36,953 nt of DNA, from NCBI GenBank assembly GCA_018267875.1, contig JAFDXP010000044.1:1-36953 (forward strand), in the 5' to 3' direction. Below, in pieces: positions 1 through 7,633 of the stretch (within the stretch, counting starts at the first letter, position 1; every line of letters begins with the position of its first letter). The notes below the pieces were generated by a model, which worked only from the letters and a program-made list of their open reading frames with translations, was not told the DNA's origin and made no database searches. Position numbers and translations under genes: made by a program. This stretch comes from Bacteroidota bacterium. GTDB lineage: Bacteria; Bacteroidota; Bacteroidia; Chitinophagales; Chitinophagaceae.

Positions 1-110
1 ATATCATCCATGTAAGGTGATTGCGGCACAACAGATGCCACATGAACATCGCTGTTGACGGGCAGCACAATCTGCGCTGTTGTGCGAATTGAGGAGCTAA
101 AAAGGAGCAT
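1..110 (-). CDS. 5' part of an unrecognised gene, cut by the window edge
   Basis: An open frame runs leftward from an ATG at 110-108 to the window edge without a stop, giving 36 residues that begin MLLFSSSIRTTAQIVLPV. The hydrophobic start followed by a more polar stretch could be a signal peptide, but the protein is too short to identify. Directly upstream is a run of ten G on the coding strand (125-116). A second ATG at 132-130 lies before the run. With 10 G it is out of frame and soon meets a stop, whereas with 9 or 12 G it would join this frame. The true start is therefore uncertain. It could also be a chance frame. Confidence 0.4.
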   Translation of the reverse strand, partial: MLLFSSSIRTTAQIVLPVNSDVHVASVVPQSPYMDD

Positions 111-115
111 AGCTA

Positions 116-125
116 CCCCCCCCCC
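116..125. repeat. Homopolymer run of ten C/G at a gene start
   Basis: Ten consecutive C on the plus strand (G on the coding strand of the leftward partial gene) lie between two candidate ATG codons, at 132-130 and 110-108. Runs this long are prone to slipped-strand change in cells and to miscounting during sequencing. I cannot separate the two from one sequence. Confidence 0.8.
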
Positions 126-338
126 ACAGCATAATGAGTCTTATTTTGTTATCCATATCGTTTATGCAGCTTGATTAGACAAACTTGCAAGCATAAAATT
201 AAGAAAATCTTTAGGAGAAAAACAAATTTATTTCAAAAAAAGCGGCTAAACTTAAAAGAGAGACATTTCGGTTTACTTGTTTCATTGAACCCATTTTGGA
301 ACTTACAAAAATCATCCTATTTTCGAAATCATAAAAAC

Positions 339-378
339 AAAAGAGGCTGCCTCCAAATTTCTGAGACAGCCTCTTTTT
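339..378. terminator. Intrinsic terminator, downstream of the acyl-CoA dehydrogenase
   Basis: AGAGGCTGCCTC (342-353) pairs with GAGACAGCCTCT (363-374) with a single mismatch and a 9-nt loop, and the stem extends through A-T pairs at 339-341/375-377. A T-run follows on the plus strand, and the complement of AAAACAAAA follows on the minus strand. It sits about 20 nt past the stop of the leftward acyl-CoA dehydrogenase, so it most likely ends that transcript. It could work in both directions. Confidence 0.8.
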
Positions 379-395
379 AAAAAAAATTATAAAAA

Positions 396-1535
396 TTATT
401 TTAGCACAGTTCTGCTAATGACAATTTTTTGAACTTCTGTAGTTCCTTCATATATCTGGGTAATTTTTGCATCACGCATCAAGCGCTCCACATGAAATTC
501 TTTTACGTATCCATATCCACCATGTATTTGAACGGCATCATTTGTTACCCATTGAGCAATTTCAGACGCATATAATTTTGCCATAGAAGCAGACAAGGTA
601 TAATCTTGTCCCTGATCCTTTGTCCATGCAGCTTTGAGGCACATCAATCTGGCACCTTCGATAGCGGTAGCCATATCAGCGAGCTTGAAGGCTATTGCCT
701 GATGGTTCATGATTTCGGTGTTAAAAGCTTTACGCTCTTTAGAATATTTAAGTGCTAATTCATAAGCACCACTGGCAATACCTAAAGCTTGAGAAGCAAT
801 ACCGATTCTTCCGCCGGCTAAGGTTTTCATAGCAAATGTAAATCCAAAGCCATCATCACCGATTCTATTTTCTTTAGGCACTTTCACATCTTGAAACATG
901 ATGCTGTGTGTATCGCTTCCACGAATACCCATTTTATTTTCTTTGGCTCCTACTGTTACTCCTGCCCAAGCTTTTTCAACAATAAAAGCGTTAATTCCTT
1001 TGTGCTTTTTTTCCGGATAAGTTTGTGCAATTACCAGATAATAATCAGCAGAGCTACCGTTTGTAATCCAGTTTTTTGTGCCATTCAGCAAATAGTAATC
1101 ACCTTTATCTTCGGCAGTAGTTCGTTGAGAAGTTGCATCACTTCCGGCTTCGGGTTCACTCAATAAAAAAGCACCTAAGCTTTTTCCTGTAGCAAGGCGA
1201 GTAAGGTATTTTTGCTTTTGATCTTCGTTTCCAAAGGTTTCAAGCCCCCAGCACACAAGCGAATTATTGACACTCATGCAAACTGAAGCCGAAGCATCAA
1301 CTTTAGAAATTTCCTCCATAGCCAGCACATAGCTAACTGTATCCATTCCGGAGCCACCATATTTGGGGTCAACCATCATGCCTAAGAAACCTAATTCGCC
1401 TAACTTTTTGATTTGTTCAGTAGGAAACTTTGCATGCTCATCGCGTTCTATCACACCGGGCAGCAATTCATTACGTGCAAAATCACGAGCGGCCATTTGC
1501 ACCGCTAACTGTTCTTCTGAAAGTTGGAAATTCAT
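396..1535 (-). CDS. Acyl-CoA dehydrogenase (short-chain/branched-chain type)
   Basis: FAD-dependent dehydrogenase of the acyl-CoA dehydrogenase family. It would introduce the alpha-beta double bond in an acyl-CoA and pass electrons to electron transfer flavoprotein. The start at 1535 (MNFQLSEEQLAVQ) gives 379 residues, the usual length; a longer frame adds 11 residues that do not look like the family. Visible features are the N-terminal helical domain, the central beta-domain stretch LSEPEAGSDA, and the C-terminal ARLMCLKAAW and GGYGYVKEFHVERLMRDAK segments. The catalytic glutamate is expected in QIYEGTTEVQ (about E363). Substrate chain length cannot be read from sequence. It is transcribed away from the nor operon and ends at the hairpin at 339-378. 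Confidence 0.95.
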   Translation of the reverse strand: MNFQLSEEQLAVQMAARDFARNELLPGVIERDEHAKFPTEQIKKLGELGFLGMMVDPKYGGSGMDTVSYVLAMEEISKVDASASVCMSVNNSLVCWGLETFGNEDQKQKYLTRLATGKSLGAFLLSEPEAGSDATSQRTTAEDKGDYYLLNGTKNWITNGSSADYYLVIAQTYPEKKHKGINAFIVEKAWAGVTVGAKENKMGIRGSDTHSIMFQDVKVPKENRIGDDGFGFTFAMKTLAGGRIGIASQALGIASGAYELALKYSKERKAFNTEIMNHQAIAFKLADMATAIEGARLMCLKAAWTKDQGQDYTLSASMAKLYASEIAQWVTNDAVQIHGGYGYVKEFHVERLMRDAKITQIYEGTTEVQKIVISRTVLK

Positions 1536-1740
1536 AAGCTGAACAAAAATTTGTGTGCAAAAGTACAATTATTCACGACAATATTTTATCAAACACTTTC
1601 TGATGTATCTATGAGCAAGTTTCAAATAATCTTCAGATACACCATATTTTAAAGAAATTGAATCTACTATTCCAACTATCTATTCAAGGCTGTTCTATTC
1701 TATTAGATTAGGCGATTAATTCTTAGAGAAACACAACTTC

Positions 1741-1752
1741 TGACTTAGGTCA
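1741..1752. promoter_or_regulatory. CRP/FNR-family operator, upstream copy (TGAC-N4-GTCA)
   Basis: TGACTTAGGTCA is a perfect dyad with TGAC and GTCA half-sites separated by 4 nt. This matches the core of binding sites of the NO-responsive branch of the CRP/FNR family (NNR/DNR-type, TTGAC-N4-GTCAA). Its centre is 44 bp upstream of a second copy, roughly four helical turns, and about 87 nt upstream of the predicted norC transcription start. The identity of the regulator is inferred. Confidence 0.6.
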
Positions 1753-1784
1753 TTTCTTGTCATACCAACGAACATTTTAGAAGC

Positions 1785-1796
1785 TGACGCATGTCA
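1785..1796. promoter_or_regulatory. CRP/FNR-family operator, promoter-proximal copy (TGAC-N4-GTCA)
   Basis: TGACGCATGTCA is a second perfect TGAC-N4-GTCA dyad. Its centre (1790.5) lies next to the -33 box at 1798-1801 and about 43 nt before the predicted transcription start near 1834. That is close to the -41.5 position used by class II CRP/FNR activators. The position and repetition make it a credible activator site for the nor operon. Confidence 0.65.
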
Positions 1797-1797
1797 T

Positions 1798-1827
1798 TTT
1801 GTTTGGGGCTATGTGAAAATACGTTTG
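1798..1827 (+). promoter_or_regulatory. norC promoter, Bacteroidota type (TTTG-N18-TACGTTTG)
   Basis: TTTG at 1798-1801, an 18-nt spacer, then TACGTTTG at 1820-1827, an exact match to the Bacteroidota -7 consensus TAnnTTTG. Transcription should start near 1834, leaving a leader of about 75 nt before norC. The rest of the 374-nt gap (1536-1909) holds only the two dyads described above. Confidence 0.75.
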
Positions 1828-1909
1828 TCATAGAAAATTCAAGAGTGTTTCTGATAAGCCATTTCAGCCTTTTGAATGATAAATTTTTCAAACAAAAAAC
1901 GCAACAAAC

Positions 1910-2350
1910 ATGCTGTCAAAATCTCAAGCAAAATGGTTTTTTCTGGGTGGAACCATTGTTACATTTTTAGCCTTTATCATCCTTTCGTGGTGGTCGTTGG
2001 TTCAAGATGTTCCCAAACAAACACATCCTGAAAATCTTACTCCACAAGTAGTTGCCGGCAAGCATTTGTGGGAATCGAATAACTGTATGGGTTGTCATAC
2101 TATTTTGGGAGAGGGTGCCTATTATGCTCCTGAGTTGACAAAAGTAATTGACCGTCGTGGAGCACCCTATGTAAAGGCTGTACTCACGTCTAAGGCGGCT
2201 TGGCAACCTCGAGGAAGAAAGATGGTAGCTTATGGTTTTTCTGACCATGATGCAGAAGACATCATTGCATTTCTGACTTGGATTGGAAAAACTGATTTGA
2301 ATGGATTTCCGGCAAAGCCAAGTTATAAATCAACTTCAAATTCCAATTAA
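1910..2350 (+). CDS. norC: Nitric oxide reductase cytochrome c subunit NorC
   Basis: Electron-input subunit of cytochrome-c-dependent nitric oxide reductase (2 NO to N2O). At 146 residues it has the family's usual size. One N-terminal membrane anchor (about residues 10-30) is followed by a periplasmic class I cytochrome c domain. The heme-binding motif is CMGCH (C59, C62, H63), followed by the family signature GEGAYYAPELTKV. M105 in GRKMVAYGF is the probable distal ligand. It is first in norC-norB-norQ-norD, with 53 nt to norB, and is preceded by a promoter with two CRP/FNR-type dyads. Confidence 0.97.
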   Translation: MLSKSQAKWFFLGGTIVTFLAFIILSWWSLVQDVPKQTHPENLTPQVVAGKHLWESNNCMGCHTILGEGAYYAPELTKVIDRRGAPYVKAVLTSKAAWQPRGRKMVAYGFSDHDAEDIIAFLTWIGKTDLNGFPAKPSYKSTSNSN

Positions 2351-2403
2351 CGCTAAGTCCAATTTGTAATAAATATAATAACGAATTCAAAAAAATAAAC
2401 AGA

Positions 2404-3738
2404 ATGAAATATAAATCACAAAAAGTAGCTTATTGGTTCTTTGCCTTGTCCATGTTGTTACTCACAATCCAATTGACCTATGGATTTATTATGGGTTTTG
2501 CACACATGGGCTTAGACGGGTTACATAATATCATAGCATTCAATACTGCCCGTGCCGTACATACAAATGCCTTAGTTATGTGGTTATTATCAGGCTTTAT
2601 GGGTGCTGCCTACTATATTATTCCGGAAGAAGCAGAACATGAATTAGTCAATGTAAAATTAGCCTATGTGCAGCTTATTTCGTTTGCATTGGTAGGTGTC
2701 ATTGCATTGGTAGGATATCATTTCAATTATTGGGAAGGGAGAAAATTTCTTGAAATTCCTCGCCCACTTGATTGGTTGGTTGTAGTAAATGTGTTGACCT
2801 TTCTTGGGTTGATCGTTACTACGCTATTTAAAGGGAAAAAAAGAACTACTACATCTCTTGTTCTAACAATGGGTTTAGTGTTTGCTGCACTTTTGTATTT
2901 ACCGGGCATGATTTGGTTTGACAATCAGACCCTCGATTCGTTTTTCCGTTGGTGGGTAGTGCATCTTTGGGTGGAAGGTGTTTGGGAACTAATCATGGGT
3001 GGAATTTTAGCATTTTTGCTAATCAAAATTACGGGTGTAGATCGAGAAGTGATTGAAAAGTGGCTTTATGTAATTGTAGGTCTAACCTTTATTTCCGGTA
3101 TATTAGGCACAGGGCATCATTACTACTATATAGGTGTCGGTAAGGTATGGTTAATAGTAGGTGGAATTTTCTCTGCTTTAGAACCCTTAGCCTTTTTGGG
3201 TATGGCTTTATTTGCCATTGTTATGTATCGTCGTGGCGAGAAAAAGCACCCCAATAAACTTGCTTTAAATTGGACTTTAGGAACAGCTATTGTATCCTTT
3301 ATTGGTGCCGGATTATTAGGGTTGGCACATACCTTACCTCAAGTGAACCTATACACACATGGAACCTTAGTTACAGCAATGCACGGTCATCTTGCTTTTT
3401 GGGGAGCTTATGCGATGATTATATTAGCTATAATAGCTTATGCGATGCCTAATCTTACAGGAAGAAAACTTTTTGATACTGCCCGTGGCACTTACGCATT
3501 TTGGCTTTCAAACATTGGCATGTTGGGCATGACCGCTGCATTTGGTGTGGCAGGTGTGGCACAAGTGTATATGGAACGAAAAATGGGAATTGAATTTGGA
3601 GAAGTACAAAAGGAAATTCAAGTTCACTTCTTAGTATTAGTAAGCTGTGCTACTATGTTTACTACCGGCATTATTCTATACCTCATTGAATTTGTAAAAT
3701 TCGGCTTACCAACCGATGAAGCCTTAGAAAGTAAGTAA
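2404..3738 (+). CDS. norB: Nitric oxide reductase catalytic subunit NorB
   Basis: Catalytic membrane subunit of cytochrome-c nitric oxide reductase, a heme-copper oxidase relative with about 12 membrane helices and a heme b3/non-heme FeB centre. All expected ligands are visible. H53 (RAVHTNAL) and H329 serve low-spin heme b, H327 (MHGHLAFWGAY) serves heme b3, and H187 (HLWVEGVWE), H238 and H239 (GTGHHYYYIG) bind FeB. The conserved glutamates E191, E195 and E260 (ALEPLAF) are present. At 444 residues it lacks the long N-terminal extension of quinol-dependent qNOR, which agrees with the separate norC. The full ligand set indicates an active enzyme. Confidence 0.97.
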   Translation: MKYKSQKVAYWFFALSMLLLTIQLTYGFIMGFAHMGLDGLHNIIAFNTARAVHTNALVMWLLSGFMGAAYYIIPEEAEHELVNVKLAYVQLISFALVGVIALVGYHFNYWEGRKFLEIPRPLDWLVVVNVLTFLGLIVTTLFKGKKRTTTSLVLTMGLVFAALLYLPGMIWFDNQTLDSFFRWWVVHLWVEGVWELIMGGILAFLLIKITGVDREVIEKWLYVIVGLTFISGILGTGHHYYYIGVGKVWLIVGGIFSALEPLAFLGMALFAIVMYRRGEKKHPNKLALNWTLGTAIVSFIGAGLLGLAHTLPQVNLYTHGTLVTAMHGHLAFWGAYAMIILAIIAYAMPNLTGRKLFDTARGTYAFWLSNIGMLGMTAAFGVAGVAQVYMERKMGIEFGEVQKEIQVHFLVLVSCATMFTTGIILYLIEFVKFGLPTDEALESK

Positions 3739-3774
3739 AACAACCATGCCAACTTGGCAACAAATAAATAAACC

Positions 3775-4551
3775 ATGCACACAACACCTTTTTATCGTCC
3801 TATAAACAAAGAAGTAGAAGTCTTTGAACATGCCTATATCAACAAAATTCCTTTATTGTTGAAAGGGCCTACCGGAACCGGAAAATCTCGCTTTGTAGAA
3901 TACATGGCACATAGATTAGGTAAAGAAATGGTTACGATCAGTTGTCATGAAGAAACCTCATCAACAGATTTGGTTGGGCGATTTATTTTAAAAGGCGCGG
4001 AAACAACATGGATTGATGGGCCACTTACAACTGCTGTTAAAAATGGCTCGCTCATTTATCTGGATGAAGTAGCAGAAGCACGCCCAGACGTAATTGTAGC
4101 CATTCATCCATTAACCGACCATCGTAGGCAAATGTATATTGACAAACTGGGTGAAACCCTTCAAGCACATCCCGATTTTATGTTAGTTGCGTCATATAAT
4201 CCGGGGTATCAAAAAGGATTTAAAGAATTGAAACCTTCTACCAGACAACGCTTCGCAGCTATTACATTTGAATACCCGACCCCACCAATTGAGGTAGAAA
4301 TTTTGATAGCAGAAGCTGGAATTGAAAAAGACATAGCAGAAAAGTTAGTTCAAATTGGAAACAAAATTCGCAACCTTACTGAGCTTGGATTAACAGAAAC
4401 TGTTTCAACCCGACTATTGGTGGATGCAGCAAAATTGATTCGAAGCGGGCTGCCCAAAAGGCTCTCAGTTAGGGTAAGTGTTGTAGAACCCCTTACCGAT
4501 GAAAACGAAACCATTGCAGCGCTTTCTGACCTTTGTAATTTGATGATTTAA
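3775..4551 (+). CDS. norQ: NorQ/CbbQ-type AAA+ ATPase for NO reductase assembly
   Basis: MoxR-class AAA+ ATPase of the CbbQ/NirQ/NorQ family. With a VWA-domain partner it activates a metalloenzyme, here probably by helping insert the FeB iron of NorB. Walker A is GPTGTGKS (residues 31-38) and Walker B is LIYLDE (93-98). The conserved ASYNPGYQ (sensor-1 region) and an arginine-rich STRQRF segment follow. Length (258 aa) is typical. Its stop TAA overlaps the norD ATG by one base (TAATG), which suggests translational coupling of the pair. Confidence 0.93.
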   Translation: MHTTPFYRPINKEVEVFEHAYINKIPLLLKGPTGTGKSRFVEYMAHRLGKEMVTISCHEETSSTDLVGRFILKGAETTWIDGPLTTAVKNGSLIYLDEVAEARPDVIVAIHPLTDHRRQMYIDKLGETLQAHPDFMLVASYNPGYQKGFKELKPSTRQRFAAITFEYPTPPIEVEILIAEAGIEKDIAEKLVQIGNKIRNLTELGLTETVSTRLLVDAAKLIRSGLPKRLSVRVSVVEPLTDENETIAALSDLCNLMI

Positions 4552-6302
4552 TGGCTTTAGATGAATTTTTGTTTGGGAAAGTAGTAGGCTATTTTAAGCA
4601 AAGAAAAAAGGCAGTAGCCGAACAACTTGCGTATAGAGTAACACTGGATGAATATCGAGCACGCTTTACCTTAATTGCACGTGCAACAACCGGTGTAGCC
4701 ATAGATATTTTCCCTGCTGAACGAGAGGGTGGTTACAAAAATGAATCTTTTTTTCTACCCTCATCTTTCTCCATTTTTGAATCTAAAGAAGACAATTACC
4801 AATTTTACTTGTTTCGAATTTTGTATCTCTCGGTTCAACGTCAACTCAACCTGAATTGGACAATTGAAAATGAACAAGACTTAACAATTTCTCGACAAAG
4901 AGCTGAAGAAACAGCACCACAAATACTAAAGCTGCTATTCCATCTTTATCCTTATACCGAAAGAACGTATCAAAAAATCATTAACCAGCTTTATAGTCAG
5001 CATCAAAATGAAATTGATCTCACTTGGCTTTATGGGAAATGGATGATAAATGAAACAATAAAAATCACTACGACAGCAGACAACCCTTTGATTGATCGGA
5101 TTCGAATCCCAACAAAATCGCCTGATACAATTTTAAAAGCAAAAGCGGTAGAAGAAATTCAACGGCTTCAAGTGGATAAAAAACAACAAGAAGACTATGT
5201 TCTTACACACAATTTTGAAAAAGTAGAAACCGCAGAAGAATTTAATGGCTCTTGGCGTGACATGGATGGAGATGACGATCTTGCCAAACACGAAAATGCA
5301 CTCGATGAACTAAATATGCGCTATACAGTGCGGGTAGATGATCCTGCACATTCGGTGTATCATTCTGAATTTATAGAAAACTTATCATTAGCAGAAGTAG
5401 AAGATCATTCTACTACCAATAATTCCATTTGTTATGATGAATGGGATTATTCAAAGAGAAAATACAAAACAGGCTTCTGTAAAGTGTTTCCGACTTTTTC
5501 ACATGACGTAGAAAACGGTTTTGCTGCTTCAGTGATCGCCCAAAACACTCCTATCTTAAATACGCTACGCAAAGCATTGACTAACATCCATAACAAATCA
5601 ATGCAACATCGCCGACAGCTTCAAGGATCTGAGTTTGATATTGATGCCACAACAGATTTAATGACGGATGTATTGTCCGGGCATACCCCAAGTGAAAAAA
5701 TATACCTTGACAATCGAAAAACAGACCGGCACCTATCTATTCTTCTCTTGCTTGATACCAGCCTTTCGACAGATGGATATGTTGCCGGCAATCGTATTAT
5801 CAACATTGAGCGGGAAGTTGCCGTTTTATTCGGACAAATACTTTTTGAGTTTGATGTGGACTTTTCAATCGCAACATTTTACTCAAAAACACGTAACCAT
5901 ACCCGATTTTGTACAATTAAAGGATTTGATGAACCCTGGAATTACGTAAAGAACAAAGTGGGATCCATTGAACCGGAAGGATATACACGTATTGGTGCTG
6001 CCTTACGCCATGCAGGCGCACAAATAATGAACCGTACTGCCGATAATAAATGGATCATCCTTTTGTCTGACGGAAAACCCAATGATTATGATCGTTATGA
6101 AGGGCGATATGGCATGCTTGATGTAAAGCAAGCATTAAGAGAATTGAATGAGCATCGAATCAACACCTATGCTCTTGCTATAGAAAATTCAGCTCGATAT
6201 TATCTTCCTCAAATGTTTGGACCAAATCATTATGATATTCTCTCAAACACAACCGATCTTTTTAAAGCCACAATTTCCTTATTTTCCAAACTAAAAAGAT
6301 AA
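4551..6302 (+). CDS. norD: NorD, VWA-domain NO reductase activation protein
   Basis: Partner of NorQ needed for active nitric oxide reductase. The N-terminal two thirds is family-specific. The C-terminal third is a von Willebrand factor A domain with the metal-ion-dependent adhesion motif D402-T-S-L-S (LLLLDTSLS), a later threonine in EGYTRIGAAL and the strand WIILLSDGKPND. Length (583 aa) fits NorD/CbbO-like proteins. It starts within the norQ stop codon. No norE or norF follows, so the operon is the minimal C-B-Q-D set. No strong terminator with a U-run follows; the gap to the next gene is 254 nt. Confidence 0.93.
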   Translation: MALDEFLFGKVVGYFKQRKKAVAEQLAYRVTLDEYRARFTLIARATTGVAIDIFPAEREGGYKNESFFLPSSFSIFESKEDNYQFYLFRILYLSVQRQLNLNWTIENEQDLTISRQRAEETAPQILKLLFHLYPYTERTYQKIINQLYSQHQNEIDLTWLYGKWMINETIKITTTADNPLIDRIRIPTKSPDTILKAKAVEEIQRLQVDKKQQEDYVLTHNFEKVETAEEFNGSWRDMDGDDDLAKHENALDELNMRYTVRVDDPAHSVYHSEFIENLSLAEVEDHSTTNNSICYDEWDYSKRKYKTGFCKVFPTFSHDVENGFAASVIAQNTPILNTLRKALTNIHNKSMQHRRQLQGSEFDIDATTDLMTDVLSGHTPSEKIYLDNRKTDRHLSILLLLDTSLSTDGYVAGNRIINIEREVAVLFGQILFEFDVDFSIATFYSKTRNHTRFCTIKGFDEPWNYVKNKVGSIEPEGYTRIGAALRHAGAQIMNRTADNKWIILLSDGKPNDYDRYEGRYGMLDVKQALRELNEHRINTYALAIENSARYYLPQMFGPNHYDILSNTTDLFKATISLFSKLKR

Positions 6303-6526
6303 AAGACTATCTCATTTTGTTTCACAAACCGTAAAAGAAATAACTTCTAAAGTTTTTTCAGTAACCATTTACAGGTTTATAAGTTTCCATGTAAGGTTTA
6401 CAAATAGTGTAAAACCAAAATCTATTCTGCCATCAGTTTTCACGCAAAACAGAGCTTTAGCTCCTACTGTTACCAACATTTATACCTTGAATTGAGTAAA
6501 CAGAAAATTGAATTCTACTCAAACCC

Positions 6527-6534
6527 TAACTTTG
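6527..6534 (+). promoter_or_regulatory. -7 box (TAACTTTG) of the ferredoxin gene
   Basis: TAACTTTG matches TAnnTTTG exactly and lies 22 nt before the ferredoxin ATG. A weak upstream box (ATTG ending at 6510) has a 16-nt spacer, shorter than usual. It implies that fdx-iscX is transcribed separately from the nor operon. The rest of 6303-6556 shows only weak A/T-rich hairpins. Confidence 0.55.
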
Positions 6535-6556
6535 CGCCCACAACAGACGATCATTT

Positions 6557-6895
6557 ATGTACACGATACATTTTAAGTTTGAAGAAAAGGGCTTAGAACC
6601 AATAACGCTACAAAACATTTCAGGAGGGCAAAGTATTCTTGAAGCTGCCTTGGAAAACAATATAGAATTACACCACAATTGCGGGATGGTTTGTGCTTGT
6701 TCCACTTGTCATATTTACTTAGAAAAAGGGGATGAGCTTGTTCCTGAAATTTCGGACAAAGAAGAAGACTTTATTGACCGAGCACGAAATCCTAAACTGA
6801 GTTCCCGATTGGGGTGTCAATGTATTTTAACAGACGATGAAAGTGGCACCATTGAGGTTACAATTCCAGATCAATCCTTAATTCACGGCGAATAA
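6557..6895 (+). CDS. fdx: ISC-type [2Fe-2S] ferredoxin
   Basis: Small electron carrier of the adrenodoxin/ISC ferredoxin type (112 aa). The cluster ligands follow C-x5-C-x2-C-xn-C with C42, C48, C51 and C87, the spacing of the E. coli Fdx ligands. Extra cysteines occur at C46 and C89. The segments HHNCGMVCACSTCHIY and SRLGCQC carry these residues. In the ISC system this protein supplies electrons for iron-sulfur cluster assembly. The next gene is iscX, which supports that role, although no iscS, iscU or iscA lies in the window. Confidence 0.9.
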   Translation: MYTIHFKFEEKGLEPITLQNISGGQSILEAALENNIELHHNCGMVCACSTCHIYLEKGDELVPEISDKEEDFIDRARNPKLSSRLGCQCILTDDESGTIEVTIPDQSLIHGE

Positions 6896-6922
6896 GCAGA
6901 CCAAACAAAAACGCACTTATCA

Positions 6923-7162
6923 ATGAATCATTACGAACCACCCATACACTGGAACGACTACGAAGATATAGCTCAAAAACTGTACGAAAAATTTGGTGAT
7001 TCTTTCGGAGAAAGCCAAATTTACCGAATTCGATTTACGGATCTATTAGAATGGGTATTATCGCTTCCTAATTTTGAAGGAACCCGAGAACAAAGTAACG
7101 AAGGTCATTTAGAAATGATCCAAAGTAGTTGGGTATATGAATGGCGCGACAACCAATCGTAG
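6923..7162 (+). CDS. iscX: IscX-like Fe-S cluster assembly protein
   Basis: Small acidic protein (79 aa) of the IscX/YfhJ family, which binds the cysteine desulfurase IscS and modulates iron-sulfur assembly. It begins with the family-like HWNDYEDIAQKLYEKF, followed by RFTDLLEWV, LPNFEG and SNEGHLEMIQSSWV, matching the IscX pattern of RFTD..W...L..F and SNE..LE.I...W. It is 27 nt downstream of ferredoxin and in the same direction, so they are probably co-transcribed. Confidence 0.88.
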   Translation: MNHYEPPIHWNDYEDIAQKLYEKFGDSFGESQIYRIRFTDLLEWVLSLPNFEGTREQSNEGHLEMIQSSWVYEWRDNQS

Positions 7163-7217
7163 AACAATCGTTTCTTGATCGTACAATAGATTCGCAAAAC
7201 CTTCAACCAACATCACA

Positions 7218-7427
7218 TTAATACGTACTTGGCTTTGGCGATAAAGTGCGATAGGCTCGTGTTGATTTAAGTTTATCACGCTTTTGTGGGTATGAGTTAG
7301 GATTGGCAGTGGCTCCGCGATATGGATCGCTCGGAAAGGCACTTTTTTGCGTATTGCAAGATGGCATAGCGCAACAAGCAACTAATACGGCTGCAAAAAG
7401 AAAAAGGCGAGAGGCTATTTTGTTCAT
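7218..7427 (-). CDS. Small lipoprotein of unknown function
   Basis: A 69-residue protein with a positively charged start (MNKIASR), a hydrophobic stretch and several candidate lipobox cysteines in VLVACCAMPSC (C15, C16 or C20). Any of these would make it a lipidated periplasmic or outer-membrane protein. The mature part (SDPYRGATANPNSYPQKRDK) is short, polar and basic and matches no family I recognise. The signal and lipobox make it more likely real than the overlapping frame at 7109-7381. Confidence 0.65.
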   Translation of the reverse strand: MNKIASRLFLFAAVLVACCAMPSCNTQKSAFPSDPYRGATANPNSYPQKRDKLKSTRAYRTLSPKPSTY

Positions 7428-7570
7428 CTGAAATTATGTACAGGTTGTTTACAAACAGACCAAACTAAAGGCAATGTACCAAAGTCGCAATGCCTAAATA
7501 TGACCGTTAATAATTTTAATCGTGGCTGTAAAATAAGCTTACTCTTTCAGAAATACAAATACAGCCCACT

Positions 7571-7607
7571 AAAAAAACTGCCGAACGATGAAACAACGTC
7601 CGGCAGT
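7571..7607 (-). terminator. Intrinsic terminator of the outer-membrane protein gene
   Basis: ACTGCCG (7577-7583) pairs with CGGCAGT (7601-7607), with further ACG/CGT pairing inside after one mismatch. On the minus strand the stem is followed by a run of seven T (complement of 7571-7577). It lies about 27 nt after the stop of the leftward gene at 7634. Confidence 0.85.
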
Positions 7608-7633
7608 GCCCTTTAATAATATTGTAAAACGAA

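Noticed and set aside
171..380. 69-aa rightward ORF near the left end
   Set aside because: It has no recognisable motif, is strongly basic and A/T-biased, and its end lies inside the terminator hairpin at 339-378.
6395..6416. Hairpin GGTTTACA/TGTAAAACC after norD as a terminator
   Set aside because: It has a bulge, an A/T-rich stem and no T-run after it, so it is not convincing as an intrinsic terminator.
7109..7381. 90-aa leftward ORF overlapping iscX and the small lipoprotein
   Set aside because: It has no signal or family pattern and runs antisense to iscX. The frame at 7218-7427 has a signal peptide and lipobox and is the better candidate.
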